Assembly: GCA_009733715.1 (NCBI GenBank)
Contig: WMKJ01000055.1
Location: 24,596-88,595, forward strand
Direction of reading: 5' to 3'
From: Herpomyces periplanetae
Lineage: Eukaryota > Ascomycota > Laboulbeniomycetes > Herpomycetales > Herpomycetaceae
DNA length: 64,000 nt
Made by a program: the position numbers and the translations under genes. Positions 31,004 to 42,083 of this stretch are shown here, one piece after another (positions within the stretch are counted from its first letter, which is position 1; the number at the start of each line of letters is the position of its first letter). The notes beneath the pieces are model-generated. The model did no database searches and was not told where the DNA came from. It saw nothing but the letters and a program-made list of their open reading frames with translations.

Positions 31004-32539
31004 TTATCCAAACTTTTCGGCAACGAGTAATAATTCGCGTGCGTAAAAATTAGCGGCAAGACCGTATGGTAATCGATTATGCCAATCATTAGCGTACCAT
31101 AAGGGTGATGGTGTACTAGACGTCATATCACTATTATACCGCCAAAGTTCGGTAAATTCCACGTTCAAGTTCACATTACCGTTAGCACTCGACGTGCCAA
31201 TTAGCGGTAAATTGGATATCCGAATTTCAAGCATAACTATACCGGCCTGCATACATGTTAACCATACGTTAATCGAGTGCGTCGGCGCCGATATATTCGT
31301 GGATGAGCTTGAATTACACACTGGAACGATAGACATTGAATGAAGAGTCATTTTCCATATTCCACCACCCAATTTATACTTGGCAAGCTGATTTAAAGAT
31401 GGCGTTAACGTCGATATAGTAGTGTTTGTCGCACCAGTTTCATCAGACGGAAATGTAATGGTAGCCAGGCGAATGTACTCATCAAATCCTGCAAATAATA
31501 TCCAGATATCCTTAGGATTCGCTGATAGATTATAAGGAAGTACAACAAGAGATGTTATGGCGGGTGAGAAGCGTTTATCAAGCGAAAAAGATAAACTTGG
31601 TGTGGTAGAGTTTAAATTTAGTGGGTAAGACTGTGAAAATTTCAAAAGATTAAGTATTCCATCATCACCGGCTGTGAAAAAGCTTACTGAACTTGACTGA
31701 TGATCTTGAGCTAACGATTTAACCAACCAAACTTGGAAGTCGTGAAGCTTAACCGTTTCAAGAGAAATGGGGTTGGCGTTATGATTTACTCTGGAATTAT
31801 TTTTGGGTTGATAATTCTGTATTAAAGATACTGTCCCATCTGCCGCACCAACGACAAAGTTCACACCTGTGCATGGTAATGATTGATGGGAGGGGTAAGG
31901 AAGAAAAAGTTGATCAATTGATAAAATTGACGTAGGTGACGGTGAACCCGTCGGGATGTTTATTCGATCAATTATCTCAATTGATGTTATACCTTCCAAC
32001 GTTTCAGCCAGGTTAACTTGAACGATTAGAACATGGGAAGTTGACGTTGTCACGGCCACGTAAAACGTTGAATTGCTTGACGTAGTTGATGCAACGGGGA
32101 AATTTTTTACAACTTTCATATCCAAAATTCCGTAGCTAAGCTTCCGACTTGTTAGACAAACCACGGCAAAGTTGACCTTATTTTGATTCTTTGGTTCACC
32201 CTCCTGACGTTGTGTAAATGAAGAATCCAGAGTAGGCTCAACCAAAGAATGATTAACTGGAACGTTGACAGCGTCTAATTTACCTCTTTGACATACTGGG
32301 AAAACGGCTTGCCATAATTGCAAACTTCCTGAGTTGACGCTTGAATCAATTTTGGAATATTCATACATTCCTATTAACCACCTAATACATTCGCTTAGCC
32401 CACTCGGATCATGAGGATTGATTTCTTCCTTTTCATTCTTTTGTTCCACTTCGATATCCGGTAAAATAATTAAACATGAGGGCGGTAAACTAGTTCTTCC
32501 TCTCCAGATTATCTCGTATTCGCTTCGCCGAGTATCCAT
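31004..32539 (-). CDS. DPH7: Diphthine methyl ester hydrolase DPH7 (WD-repeat; yeast Rrt2)
   Basis: The product is 511 residues in one exon. Dph7 is a WD40 protein that demethylates methylated diphthine on elongation factor 2 so that Dph6 can complete diphthamide. Family segments seen are LHDFQVWLVKSLAQD followed by SFFTAGDDGILNLL (DPH7 'HExEAWxx...YSGGDDGxL'), YKLGGGIWKMTLHS (the family's DLGGGVWRLKWHP) followed by WLTCMQAGIVML, and near the end a SLWYANDW-like block SPLWYANDWHNRLPYG with AANFYARELLLVAE. It is longer than the human protein because of Ser/Asn-rich loops between blades. The ATG at 32539 starts MDTRRSEYEIIWRG. I am fairly confident; another WD protein of the same fold is the alternative. 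Confidence 0.75.
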   Translation of the reverse strand: MDTRRSEYEIIWRGRTSLPPSCLIILPDIEVEQKNEKEEINPHDPSGLSECIRWLIGMYEYSKIDSSVNSGSLQLWQAVFPVCQRGKLDAVNVPVNHSLVEPTLDSSFTQRQEGEPKNQNKVNFAVVCLTSRKLSYGILDMKVVKNFPVASTTSSNSTFYVAVTTSTSHVLIVQVNLAETLEGITSIEIIDRINIPTGSPSPTSILSIDQLFLPYPSHQSLPCTGVNFVVGAADGTVSLIQNYQPKNNSRVNHNANPISLETVKLHDFQVWLVKSLAQDHQSSSVSFFTAGDDGILNLLKFSQSYPLNLNSTTPSLSFSLDKRFSPAITSLVVLPYNLSANPKDIWILFAGFDEYIRLATITFPSDETGATNTTISTLTPSLNQLAKYKLGGGIWKMTLHSMSIVPVCNSSSSTNISAPTHSINVWLTCMQAGIVMLEIRISNLPLIGTSSANGNVNLNVEFTELWRYNSDMTSSTPSPLWYANDWHNRLPYGLAANFYARELLLVAEKFG

Positions 32540-34340
32540 AACTCAAATTATGCCAAATCCACCATGTATACCCGCAAAATAATAAAATCTTGCTTTTTTA
32601 CACTTTGCCGTAATAATTCCCGAGTTACCGAGTTAACTTATTCCAGATTTGTATACCTGCCCTCAATATCATTTCTCCCTTTTGCAATACCTATTTCCTT
32701 CTGTGCCTCACACAATAATGCTTATCCTCGTCTCATCCTCACTGAATACCCTTTTCCATTATATAATCGAAACTTTCCATCCCGTCCCAATATCATTCTA
32801 TAACCAGATTCATCCAATCCCTTGATCCTTCAAGTTTCACCTTTATTCTTCCAATCCAACTTCTTTTCTCGCCGCCAATTCCCGTTACCCAGCCCCTCTA
32901 CATGTGTTTAACCGTCCGCCGTCGTCCAAGTGTCCGTATTTCCATTTTTACTACCCTGCTCCACTTTTCCCCACCCTCCTTCCGCTTTCGTTTTCTCTCA
33001 ACATCTTTTCTTTTCCCCTCGTCTCGTCTCATCACTACACCTTCCATCTCTTTCCATCCAACTCAGCCTTACCACATCATTTCATCTTATCTTTTTTCCT
33101 TTTTGGGTCGTCTCACTTTCCACCAGACCTTCCATTTCTTGAATTTTTTTTTCTTTTCTTCCTCTGTCCTTCCATATTCATTTTGGTAGTTTCCTGCTTT
33201 TCCACCATCTTGAGCAAGTGTATCTTGCATGACTTCTGCTTATTCGTCTATATAAATTTGTAGTTATTGGACTGAATGATAATTTCTTCGGCTCACGACT
33301 GATTGACCAACTGACGGATTGCGCTGCGCTGTACTGCGCTGAATGTCTGCTCGTGTATCTGCATGAGCATGTGCATCTGTGTCTGCGTCTCCGTTTCCGT
33401 ATGCTTGCGTGCTTGTGTCCCTATCCAGCCCATACTCTTGCCTGTACTCTCCTACCCAACTTCATGGCGTCGCTTTTCGCACCCTTCATACTCACTTGAT
33501 CCTGTACTTTATCACTGATCTCCCTTAACCTTCATAATCGTACTCTTTTTTCTTTCTTCCACTCTTTCATTGTACAACTCTCACTCGTCCGTTCAGTCTT
33601 TCGTACTACCAATTTTATCATATCTTCTCCCTCCCCCCCCATCTGCTAGTTTCCATGTGTGTGCCAAACAGACCATTATCCTCTTACCCAAATATCCTAC
33701 TATCCTTTCATCAAACTTCTGCATCTTTCCTTCATCCTTTACCTTAAATTTCTTATCCACTTGTCTACCCCCATTGCTCCTCCATCAAACTCATCCAGTC
33801 TCATATCCTCCCTCTTCCATCATAATTTCTATACTATACCCTCTTCTTCCATTTTACATATTGTTTAATCCCTTTTCAAGATGTCATTATCCTCTCAACT
33901 TCTGTTGTGCAAACCTCCACTACATACCTTGTAACCCAACCTCAATTTCTAATCTGCCTTCTTTCATATATTCGGAACGAATGTGTTTTCACTTCCCTCA
34001 ATCTCGTTTCATTCGTATCATTTTCTCCCGTTTTCTCCCACTATAACCTTGCCCTTCATCCTATCATCTGGCATTATACCTCCTCACTGTCAATTTACCT
34101 CTACTAAATAATAACCCTTTATCCTTTAAGCTTCCATTCCTTCACTCACTCTTGAACACACAAACACTCACTCACAGTGTACACCCCAAAACCTCCCTTC
34201 GCATATCCGCTTTCATGCATAAATGTATCACCCGATTTTCTCTTTCACTAGTATGCTAACAATTCATTACAATTCGCAATTTTTTCCTGGTAAAACATTT
34301 AAACACATCCCCTACCACCACACCCTTATAACCTTCATTT
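32540..34340. other. 1.8-kb pyrimidine-rich gene-free region
   Basis: The plus strand is overwhelmingly C/T (TTTTCTTTTCTTCC-like runs throughout). Several open frames of 70-160 codons run through it, all rich in Ser, Phe, Leu and Pro with no domain; I treat them as composition artefacts. A short run of GCGCTG units lies near 33321-33342. It holds the 3' flank of the DDHD gene and the promoter of DPH7. Confidence 0.5.
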
Positions 34341-37300
34341 TCATGTTCCCATCAACTGTCCAACAATAAATTGTCCCGCATCATCATCCGACCAGTACAG
34401 CAGATGACTTGCAAAACTCGCAAAAAATGATATGTCAAAAATCCCTCCATCTTGTATACAATAATCGACTCTTCCTAAGCTATTCAGTGCTCGCACCCGT
34501 CCCTCTTCACGGCGAACCCAGCGCTCCTCCACTTCATCCTCTGATTCGCACTCTATTCCATCAGTTTCCTTTTGCATTAACTCTTCTATCATCTTATTAT
34601 TCCTTTCCGTGTCTTTACCGTCCTCACCTTCACTCCATCCGTCAACAGTAGCCGGTTTTTCATTCTCTTCACGCTTCTCCTTAGCCAACTGCTTCTCCCC
34701 TTCGGGTTTTCTCCGTTGTCGTCTTTTCCTCCTTTGTCTTTGAAAGCCTGCGAATAGCGTTTCCATTCCTCCACCATTTCCCGACCCTCCACACCAATTC
34801 CCTCCCCCATGACCATTACCATTAGTTCCATGCTCATCTCCTTCCATTTCCTTGCCCGTATCGTCTGTTACTTCATCTGCATCAATGGACAATTCCCTTC
34901 CAAAAACATACCCTCCACCCGCTTGAGGTCCTCCTTCACTAGACTCACGAGAACTCCCTGCTAAATCACGTACTCCAACAATGTCTTCTGCATTCAATCC
35001 AAGCGATCGATTAATCAAACTACTCGCTATACCCGCGCTGACGCTAGCCCACAATCCAGACATCCCTTGTCCTACCAAGTTCCCTATTCCGCTACTACTT
35101 CCTCCGCCACCTCCCGTACCGCCGATTCCACTTCCAACCCCGCTCCCTCCAACCCCAAATAAACCCATGCCGACCTTTTTATTGTTTCCAATGGCTTGCG
35201 GTTTAAGCGATCTCATGGCTCGTGAAATTAACGGTTCCATCCTATACGCAATAGGATCCGTTGCGTAAAATATATTGTACAAGCGGCCCAATGCGGGTCG
35301 TGACACACTTTCGTTATCTAAATCATCATCTGTATCCACGTTCCCGTGGTCCGGTCCAATGCCAACTCCATTGTCACCTCCGCTATCATCGTCTAGACTG
35401 GCGGAAAGTTCCCATCCCATCCATACACGTTTTGTAGTGTCATCCCTGAATTCTTTTCTATCAACTCGGGCAAATCTTCGCCCAGCGATACTCTTTCCGC
35501 TTAACAGGTGAAATAGTCCAATCGGCGACCCAAATGCAAAGAAACAGTCCACGTCAAAGTCAAGTTGAAGCTTGTTCGGCACGTTGTTGGTCGTCGTGAA
35601 ACCCCTTCCACCTCTCACGCTATTGACTCTTCTCCTGCCACCTTGCCATCCATGCAACTGTAAGCCTGATCCTCCATTTCCCCCTTCTTGATTTACGCTT
35701 GCCGACGTTGCAGCCGCTTTGCTGCGTTTTCGCTGCTCGCACAATAAGTCAAACATGATCGCCGAGCCTAACGAGTGTCCAATAAAGCTTACTTTACCGT
35801 TAAAACCGGGATTTCTTGCTTTGAAGAGTCGATACACTCGATTACACTCTCCTTGGACAATTTGGGTAATATAACCACGGTAGGCAGGACTGTGATATAA
35901 TAGCACATCTAAGCCCAAGTCGGTTAAGAAGTTGCGTATAGCGGGTGCTCCTTCAACCGTTATATCCTCCAAGCTTGGAAAATCGTCCCATTCTCCCATA
36001 CTCATTTCCCCTAGGTCGAATTCCCCCCGTCCAGGAGGCCGTAAACCTTCATCAGATGGTTTATTAGCATTATGTTCTGCCGTAGGGCCATGTGCCCATC
36101 CGTTTGCTGAATTAGCATTATTTGTTGTACTGCGTCGGGGAAAATCCAAAAGGTGTCTCCAGCAGATGGGCAAAACCTGGATAGGACACTGTTTTTTCTC
36201 GGTTTCAATTGATTTAGTAACATCATCCCGATTAGTGCCATTAACAGTTGAGTAAGAAGAGTAAGCCCTTTTTAGAGTTTGTCGGAAAGTATTGACATCG
36301 TGAACAAAGTTAACACGGTCTACTCGTAGGCCAAGTCTTTGACCAATTCCATGCGTTACAAGGAGTAGGTGCTCAATTTCTTCACCGCGATTTTCTATTT
36401 GCTCCTCGCATTGTCTACTTTGGGAAAAATCTTTTAAAACTTCACGTACAATTTTACCCTGGTCGATTTCTTTGGACAAATTACTCGATTTAGTGGTAGA
36501 ATCTTTTTTAACAGGGCCATTGTAGCCTCGAACAACTTTTAAACCTGCAAAATGGGCACCTCCGGCAAAACGTTGATATACGGAGCTACTCATTCTAGAG
36601 AGAAAATCATCCGTAACAATCCATGCCGTACGCTCATCTTCGTATGTCACCACAGAATTCATGTACTCTCCAAATAAGCGAGCAGTATAGTTTGGGGAGG
36701 ATGATTCGCTGGAAGTAGATCTTGATTTTCCTTCGGTAGATGCAGTTGCAGTAGTGGCTGATGTTGGTGTGGTAGATTGATTAGAGGGAGCATCTTTATT
36801 ATCGAAGGGTAATTTAGCCGAATTTGAAAAAGTTGATGAAGCGGAAACAGGAGAGCGCCCAAAATGTTTGATACCATCATCATCGGTTACATTACCTTTA
36901 CGCCAAGGTTGAAATTTTAAATAACCATCTTCAAGTTGAGTGGAGAGGTTTTCTTCACACGGTTTTAGTGAATAGCCGTCTATGGTGAACCAGGTACCTC
37001 GACGTACGTCGTAAACGGGACCAATCCAGTAAGCAGGAGCAAGTTCACGCTTGGCTACGTTAACATCGTAAAGGTAGTCATCGTTGACAGGAACTTTAAC
37101 GAGAGGAATGTCATCGAGACTTCCTTGATCATCTTCTAGTAGTACCAAGTTTTGGTAGGCTGATTCCAAAGCATCGGAATCCAAAGCAGAAAAAGGTGTG
37201 AATAATTTAGCCTCAGATTTAGGTCGAATTGAGGTAGATTTTGTAACTGTAGCAATACCACCACGATATTTGACCTGATCGACAGCGTGAAACCATCGAA

Positions 37301-37613
37301 CATGTAAGGGAGGACAATCAGCTGGATAAAAATTTTGGCTGAGTCGATGTCGATGACTGACGCTGTGACCGGCTCGACACTGTCGAAGCTTAATACTATT
37401 TCCGGCCAAACTGGAAGTTGATTTTGCCGATTCGATGGTACTAGATGGGGTTTGCGTATTTGGCGTAGATTTCCATGGAGATAAAGCTTTTAAGCGGACC
37501 GATAAAAAGGATGAAGATGATGAATTTGAGGTAGACTTAGCGTTTGAATTGTTAATACAATTTAAAGTATCAGCAGAGCTGGGGGGTTTAGCATCCGACG
37601 CTGTAGGATTCAT
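34341..37613 (-). CDS. DDHD-domain phospholipase (intracellular PLA1 family)
   Basis: The product is 1090 residues in one exon. DDHD lipases cleave phosphatidic acid and other phospholipids on ER/Golgi or mitochondrial membranes. In order: VRWFHAVDQVKYRGG near 105; an N-terminal WWE-like region including APAYWIGPVYDVRRGTWF; WIVTDDFLSRMSSSVYQRF; LLLVTHGIGQRLGLRVD; the lipase elbow GHSLGS with Ser614; and a C-terminal DDHD domain (FFAFGSPIGLFHLLSG; YNIFYATDPIAYRMEPLI; final RVDYCIQDGGIFDIS with the LLYWSDDDAG block). Two large low-complexity inserts lie within the DDHD domain, one Gly-rich (GGSGVGSGIGGTGGGGG) and one Lys/Glu-rich. Family members in fungi have the same layout. Confidence 0.9.
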   Translation of the reverse strand: MNPTASDAKPPSSADTLNCINNSNAKSTSNSSSSSFLSVRLKALSPWKSTPNTQTPSSTIESAKSTSSLAGNSIKLRQCRAGHSVSHRHRLSQNFYPADCPPLHVRWFHAVDQVKYRGGIATVTKSTSIRPKSEAKLFTPFSALDSDALESAYQNLVLLEDDQGSLDDIPLVKVPVNDDYLYDVNVAKRELAPAYWIGPVYDVRRGTWFTIDGYSLKPCEENLSTQLEDGYLKFQPWRKGNVTDDDGIKHFGRSPVSASSTFSNSAKLPFDNKDAPSNQSTTPTSATTATASTEGKSRSTSSESSSPNYTARLFGEYMNSVVTYEDERTAWIVTDDFLSRMSSSVYQRFAGGAHFAGLKVVRGYNGPVKKDSTTKSSNLSKEIDQGKIVREVLKDFSQSRQCEEQIENRGEEIEHLLLVTHGIGQRLGLRVDRVNFVHDVNTFRQTLKRAYSSYSTVNGTNRDDVTKSIETEKKQCPIQVLPICWRHLLDFPRRSTTNNANSANGWAHGPTAEHNANKPSDEGLRPPGRGEFDLGEMSMGEWDDFPSLEDITVEGAPAIRNFLTDLGLDVLLYHSPAYRGYITQIVQGECNRVYRLFKARNPGFNGKVSFIGHSLGSAIMFDLLCEQRKRSKAAATSASVNQEGGNGGSGLQLHGWQGGRRRVNSVRGGRGFTTTNNVPNKLQLDFDVDCFFAFGSPIGLFHLLSGKSIAGRRFARVDRKEFRDDTTKRVWMGWELSASLDDDSGGDNGVGIGPDHGNVDTDDDLDNESVSRPALGRLYNIFYATDPIAYRMEPLISRAMRSLKPQAIGNNKKVGMGLFGVGGSGVGSGIGGTGGGGGSSSGIGNLVGQGMSGLWASVSAGIASSLINRSLGLNAEDIVGVRDLAGSSRESSEGGPQAGGGYVFGRELSIDADEVTDDTGKEMEGDEHGTNGNGHGGGNWCGGSGNGGGMETLFAGFQRQRRKRRQRRKPEGEKQLAKEKREENEKPATVDGWSEGEDGKDTERNNKMIEELMQKETDGIECESEDEVEERWVRREEGRVRALNSLGRVDYCIQDGGIFDISFFASFASHLLYWSDDDAGQFIVGQLMGT

Positions 37614-38535
37614 TCCGATTTAACGAGACAACCAAGAATATATTATTGTTTAAACCGTATCTAAATTCCACTCATTAATATAAATGGATAATTGACGCGT
37701 CGTTAAATATCAGAAGCATATCATATTGGTAGTAAAGGGAAATTAATCATTTGGAGAAGTAAGAGTAGAATAGAGAATTGGGTACAAGCTGAATTTAATT
37801 GAATAAGGATAAAATTTATTCGAGCAAAATCGACTTGAATCCTAGCAAAATTCACATTTCAAGGGCGAATTAGACGCAGAAGTGTTCTTTATACGCATTT
37901 ATAGTAAACTTCACGATAATATCTAAACCTTACCTACGTTCACATACACATCTATACCCACATCCACACCAACTTATACACCAAAACCAATTTATTGGCT
38001 CCGTATAGACCAAGCCGACAATCCCGTCTCGTCTGATACCGACTCGGCCCGTCCACTTCACCTTGACCTCCCAAAACAGAAATCGCAACCCTTACAAGAC
38101 GAGATGATTACGTTACTTCCCAAACGGAATATTCATATTTCCGGTTCGCCGAGGCTGAGGTGGATGGGTCATGTGACCGTTGGATGGGAAAAGTTTGTAG
38201 ACGACGAGGAATGATTAGGATTGAAGAGAGACTTGAAAGAGAAAATTGGGATGGGTAAAGGGATTTTATAGAGTTGAAATGGTTTAGCGGGGATTTATGT
38301 GGGCAAGTAAAAAGGATTATTTTGCTGTGTTGGTAATCCATGAAATTTTCAAATGTTTACCACTGTTTTCTATACATTAAAGGACAGGTAGGAAAATATA
38401 CTGGGGGAAAGTAATGTTCAAATATTATCCAAAAGGTTTATTACATAGTCAAGTGGATTGATAATTTAATTTTGTATATTAGATAGGTTTAATATATTAA
38501 CATCAATATTATCTATCTAGCAGCACGATGCTAAT
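37614..38535. promoter_or_regulatory. Divergent promoter region, DDHD lipase and DUF1917 gene
   Basis: AT-rich, with an RTCACRTG-type site TCATGTGA at 38169-38176 and a CAAACTTT/TTCCCATCC-like patch beside it. No gene. Confidence 0.45.
38169..38176. promoter_or_regulatory. RTCACRTG-type site (TCATGTGA)
   Basis: One TCATGTGA site within GGGTCATGTGACC, an almost perfect palindrome. The flank resembles the site at 20110 (GGGGTCATGTGACT). Confidence 0.4.
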
Positions 38536-39321
38536 ATGATGGAAAGTTACACTCAAAGTCCAAGGGAGAATCATGAAATTATCACGGGAAAATATAATCG
38601 TGAGCATGAAGGAGATTTATGCTTCCGGCAGCTTAGTGAATCAGTCGAACAGTTTATAGAAAGACTTCCTCCTCAATTACTCTATCAAGTTGAAGATTTA
38701 TCAGCGGTAAGCATAACTAATCCTCGAGCTATTAAAATATCGGACGCAAAAGGAGGAATTGATAGAAGGAATTTTCACGCATACGGTATCGAACTTCTAG
38801 CACAATTTATGGAGTATACGAAACGTGCCGAAAGGAATAATCCAGGCTCAGCTAAATCAAACATCACAAGACTACTCACACCCCAACGGAAGAACTTTAT
38901 CAACGCAGTACACGAATTAGCTAAACAGTTTAACTTTACAACAGGGAAATGGATACTTTTTGTAACATCCGCCAACCTATCGTCAGTATGGGGAAAAGTG
39001 TGTCATGCAACCGTCGAAGGCGAGCTTGGTTATTTAACCCAAATATCACTTTCCGCGATGAAGTCGAATTCAAAGGCAAATGGAGGGAATAATCATCCCA
39101 TTACTCCCTTTACCCTAACTATTCACACCGCCGATTTCACCGATGAACAGGACATTTGTCGAGTCTGGAAATCTTTAGATTCGTTGGGTATACTACCCGT
39201 ATCAAAGATTGACCGAAATCGTGTTCAATATATCGCCGATGCTTATGCTCATATAAACTTGAAGCCATTAGTACGATATGGTATTCCTTTGCATGTTTAT
39301 TCGGGTCGAGACATGCAATGA
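38536..39321 (+). CDS. DUF1917 / UPF0696 (BLES03-like) protein
   Basis: The product is 261 residues, one exon, starting at the Met-Met pair at 38536. Segments TTGKWILFVTSANLSSVWGK, KVCHATVEGELGYLTQIS, IHTADFTDEQDICRVWKSL and LGILPVSKIDRNRVQYIADA match the conserved core of the DUF1917 family (human C11orf68/BLES03), whose fold resembles eIF4E. Its cellular role is not established. It lies tail to tail with HRP1. Confidence 0.7.
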   Translation: MMESYTQSPRENHEIITGKYNREHEGDLCFRQLSESVEQFIERLPPQLLYQVEDLSAVSITNPRAIKISDAKGGIDRRNFHAYGIELLAQFMEYTKRAERNNPGSAKSNITRLLTPQRKNFINAVHELAKQFNFTTGKWILFVTSANLSSVWGKVCHATVEGELGYLTQISLSAMKSNSKANGGNNHPITPFTLTIHTADFTDEQDICRVWKSLDSLGILPVSKIDRNRVQYIADAYAHINLKPLVRYGIPLHVYSGRDMQ

Positions 39322-39719
39322 CAGTCGCAATAAAAATTCCCCGAACACCTTATACTCCCTTCTTTGGGAGTATGCCGGGCGCCAATCGAAGAAATTCCCC
39401 TGGGGTGGTTTTTAATCGACTTGAATACTTAAACTGTGTAAATTTTGCTTTTATTCACCATTTTTTAACCCTCCCCATTCAAATGGCAAATTGAATAGTA
39501 ATTGTTTTGTTGATTTTTATTAACTATTCACACTCCGTCATCATCGTCAATAGCAGCAGCAGCATCATTATCATCATCATCGGTATCATAAATAATAGCA
39601 CTGGCATCATGGTTAATCGGTTCCGTATAGCCCGTGGAAATTATGATAATCATAATTGGAAAAGAAAGCCCCAAATACTCGATGAAAAATAGTCTAAAAA
39701 GAAGGTAAAGAAGTAAATC
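39322..39719. other. Convergent 3' region with CAT/CAG triplet tracts
   Basis: Short 3' region shared by the DUF1917 gene and HRP1. A mixed AGC/ATC triplet run lies near 39553-39583. No gene. Confidence 0.4.
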
Positions 39720-42083
39720 TCATGATCGAGTATATGGATGATACCCCCGATGCTCTCGTTTACTGCCACGGTATACACCACCACCACCACCATCACCATC
39801 ACCACCACTGCCGCTACCACTAGCCGATGAGTGAGAGTATACGGAGCCTGTATTTTCATTATGGATTGCCGCGTTTGTAGGAAGTGTTGTTGTAGCTGAA
39901 TGTTTTGAATCATGTGGGTGGACATGATTTCGATGTGAATTTTTCGTGGGAAGACTCTGATTGGCTAAATTATTTCCGTTCCCTCCTGATCCGTGATTCG
40001 ATGATCCCACAGACTTTATTGTACCCCCATTTCCATTCCCTGTCGTTCTATTCGTACTAATGTTGTTATTCACATTCCCCGGTGCTGATACCAATGTAGA
40101 TGATGCCACCATAGTTGTAACCGTGGGTTTAGTGTTACCCCCGCTTGGTGCTCTAAGTTCTTCACTAACGTTCAATCGATTATTTTGTGATATGACATCA
40201 TTTCTACAATCACCACCTGACATCATATTTCGACTTCCAGTATCACTAGGTTCGTACATTCCATTCCCTCCGACTGTTCTTGATCCACCACCACCACCAT
40301 TCATCGCATTTTGTTGCATCATCATCGGATGCATCATATTCATCATCATTGCCGGACCCATTGAATGCCCATTCATATTCATATTTCCCGGACCACCACC
40401 ACCCCCACCGCCACCACCATTCCCTTGACCACCACCAGATGCTGCAGTAGCTTGTTGCATTGCTAACATTTGCTGAACCATCATTGAATTCATGGCACCT
40501 GGCATCATAGCTCCGGGCATATTCTGTGAAGCAAAACCATGTTGCTGATGCTGCTGCTGCTGTGCTGCCATGCTAACTGCCATCTGTTGCTGCATCATAG
40601 CAAAGTACTGCTGTATCTTTTGCCAATATTGTGCAATCATTGCAGGTGTCATTCCCGACATATTTTGCATGCTTGACATATCATGATGTTGTGAACCGCT
40701 TCCATTTCCTTCGAATGAGCTATTCATCGATGAACCTCCTGCACCCGTTCCTCCTCCATTGTTCAAAGATGGAGTATTCGTCCCGGGCAACGGAAATGGC
40801 ATGTTGTTGTTTCCATCGTAACCACTTCGATTGTATGGTTGCCGGCGATAAAATTTTGCACCATTTTTGTCCTCATCACGTAAAGCAGCCCTTGGTTCTG
40901 CTCTCTTAACTTCAATAGGCTTACCCAATATCTCCAAAGGTCGTGATAAACACTGGTCAACCGCTTCTTCACCGTCAAACGTCACAAAGCCAAATCCTCT
41001 AGGTCTACCTGTATCCTTATCAATCATTAACGTAGCATCAATCACACGTCCGAATTGCTGAAAGAACGTTTTAAATATATGTTCCGAAGCGTCTTGCGAT
41101 ACACCTCCTACGAATATTTTACTTGTTCGATCTTGTTCTTCCCTCGGTATCGCTCGTTTTGGATCAATCTGTACATTAGTAAAACGAAAGGTACGTCAGC
41201 CAAACAAATTCAATACATATCACACTAAACCTCCTATGATAATTTATCGAACAGGTAAAACCTACGATCTTCCCATCCAAATAATGCTCTTTCACCATGA
41301 CAATGTTCACAGTCTTGGGATCCTTAAACGTTAAAAATCCAAACCCACGTGATCTTCCCGTTGGTCCATCTCGCATCACTGTGCATTCTAGAACCTGGCC
41401 AAACTGTGAAAAGTAATCCTTCAGAGATTTTTCCGTCGTTTCCCAGTTTAAACCACCGATAAACATTTTGCCATCTTCCTTAATACCGATGGGTTGACTA
41501 GTTCCCCCTGCTTCATTTTCGCCTGGACCTGAAGCCGCCGACGATTGTGGGTTCAAAGTACTCAATGAATGGGATATCGTAGAGCTTCCATTTCCATTAC
41601 CACCGGCTATTACTTTATTTGATGATGACGTTGATATCACTCCACACTGACTGGAATAAGATCCATCAGTGCCAGCAGATATTGCAACTATATTACTACT
41701 AATGGAAGCCGAACCAGATGAGCTAGTCCCTGAACCGTTTCCACTTGTATTTGCCAAATTCACCGGCGTCGACTTTAAGCTTGATGAGTTAACATTCTTC
41801 ATTAGGTTCGACGCATCATGTCCGGCTCCATCGTTTGGTGAACTCGATTGTGGGTCGTAACTTCACACAAATTAGCATATAATCAATAAATCTCTTAATG
41901 TTCAAAATCACGCTTTTAACTTCGCACTGTAATCAAAAATAATATGTCTTTTGATGTAAACGCGCTTTCAACGTATAACTCCTCTCACCCCGCACAAAAG
42001 AAAACCAACCAAGTATCCCCCCTTCACCTAAGAACTCACAGATCGGCAAAAATGTCATCGTTAATATCTTCAACGTCTGACAT
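39720..42083 (-). CDS. HRP1: Hrp1/Nab4-type mRNA 3'-end processing factor (two RRMs)
   Basis: Three exons on the minus strand are inferred: 42083-42040, 41860-41266 and 41168-39720 (introns 179 and 97 nt; GTGAGT..TGAAG and GTAGGT..TACAG). The product has 695 residues. In yeast Hrp1 (CFIB) binds the UA-rich polyadenylation enhancer and shuttles with mRNA. The start is MSDVEDINDDIFADLYD. RRM1 begins KMFIGGLNWETTEKSL (about 146). The second intron falls exactly in DGKI-IDPKRAIPREEQDRT. RRM2 begins KIFVGGVSQDASEHIF (about 230) and ends VKRAEPRAA. The tail is Gly/Asn/Met/Gln-rich (YWQKMQQYFAMMQQQMA; many GG and NG units) and ends GYHPYTRS, like yeast Hrp1's GYHPYNR. Confidence 0.92.

Noticed and set aside
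32904-34107. Several plus-strand open frames of 70-158 codons
   Set aside because: They sit in a C/T-rich block, are dominated by Ser, Phe, Leu and Pro in every frame, and show no domain or splice structure; they follow from composition.
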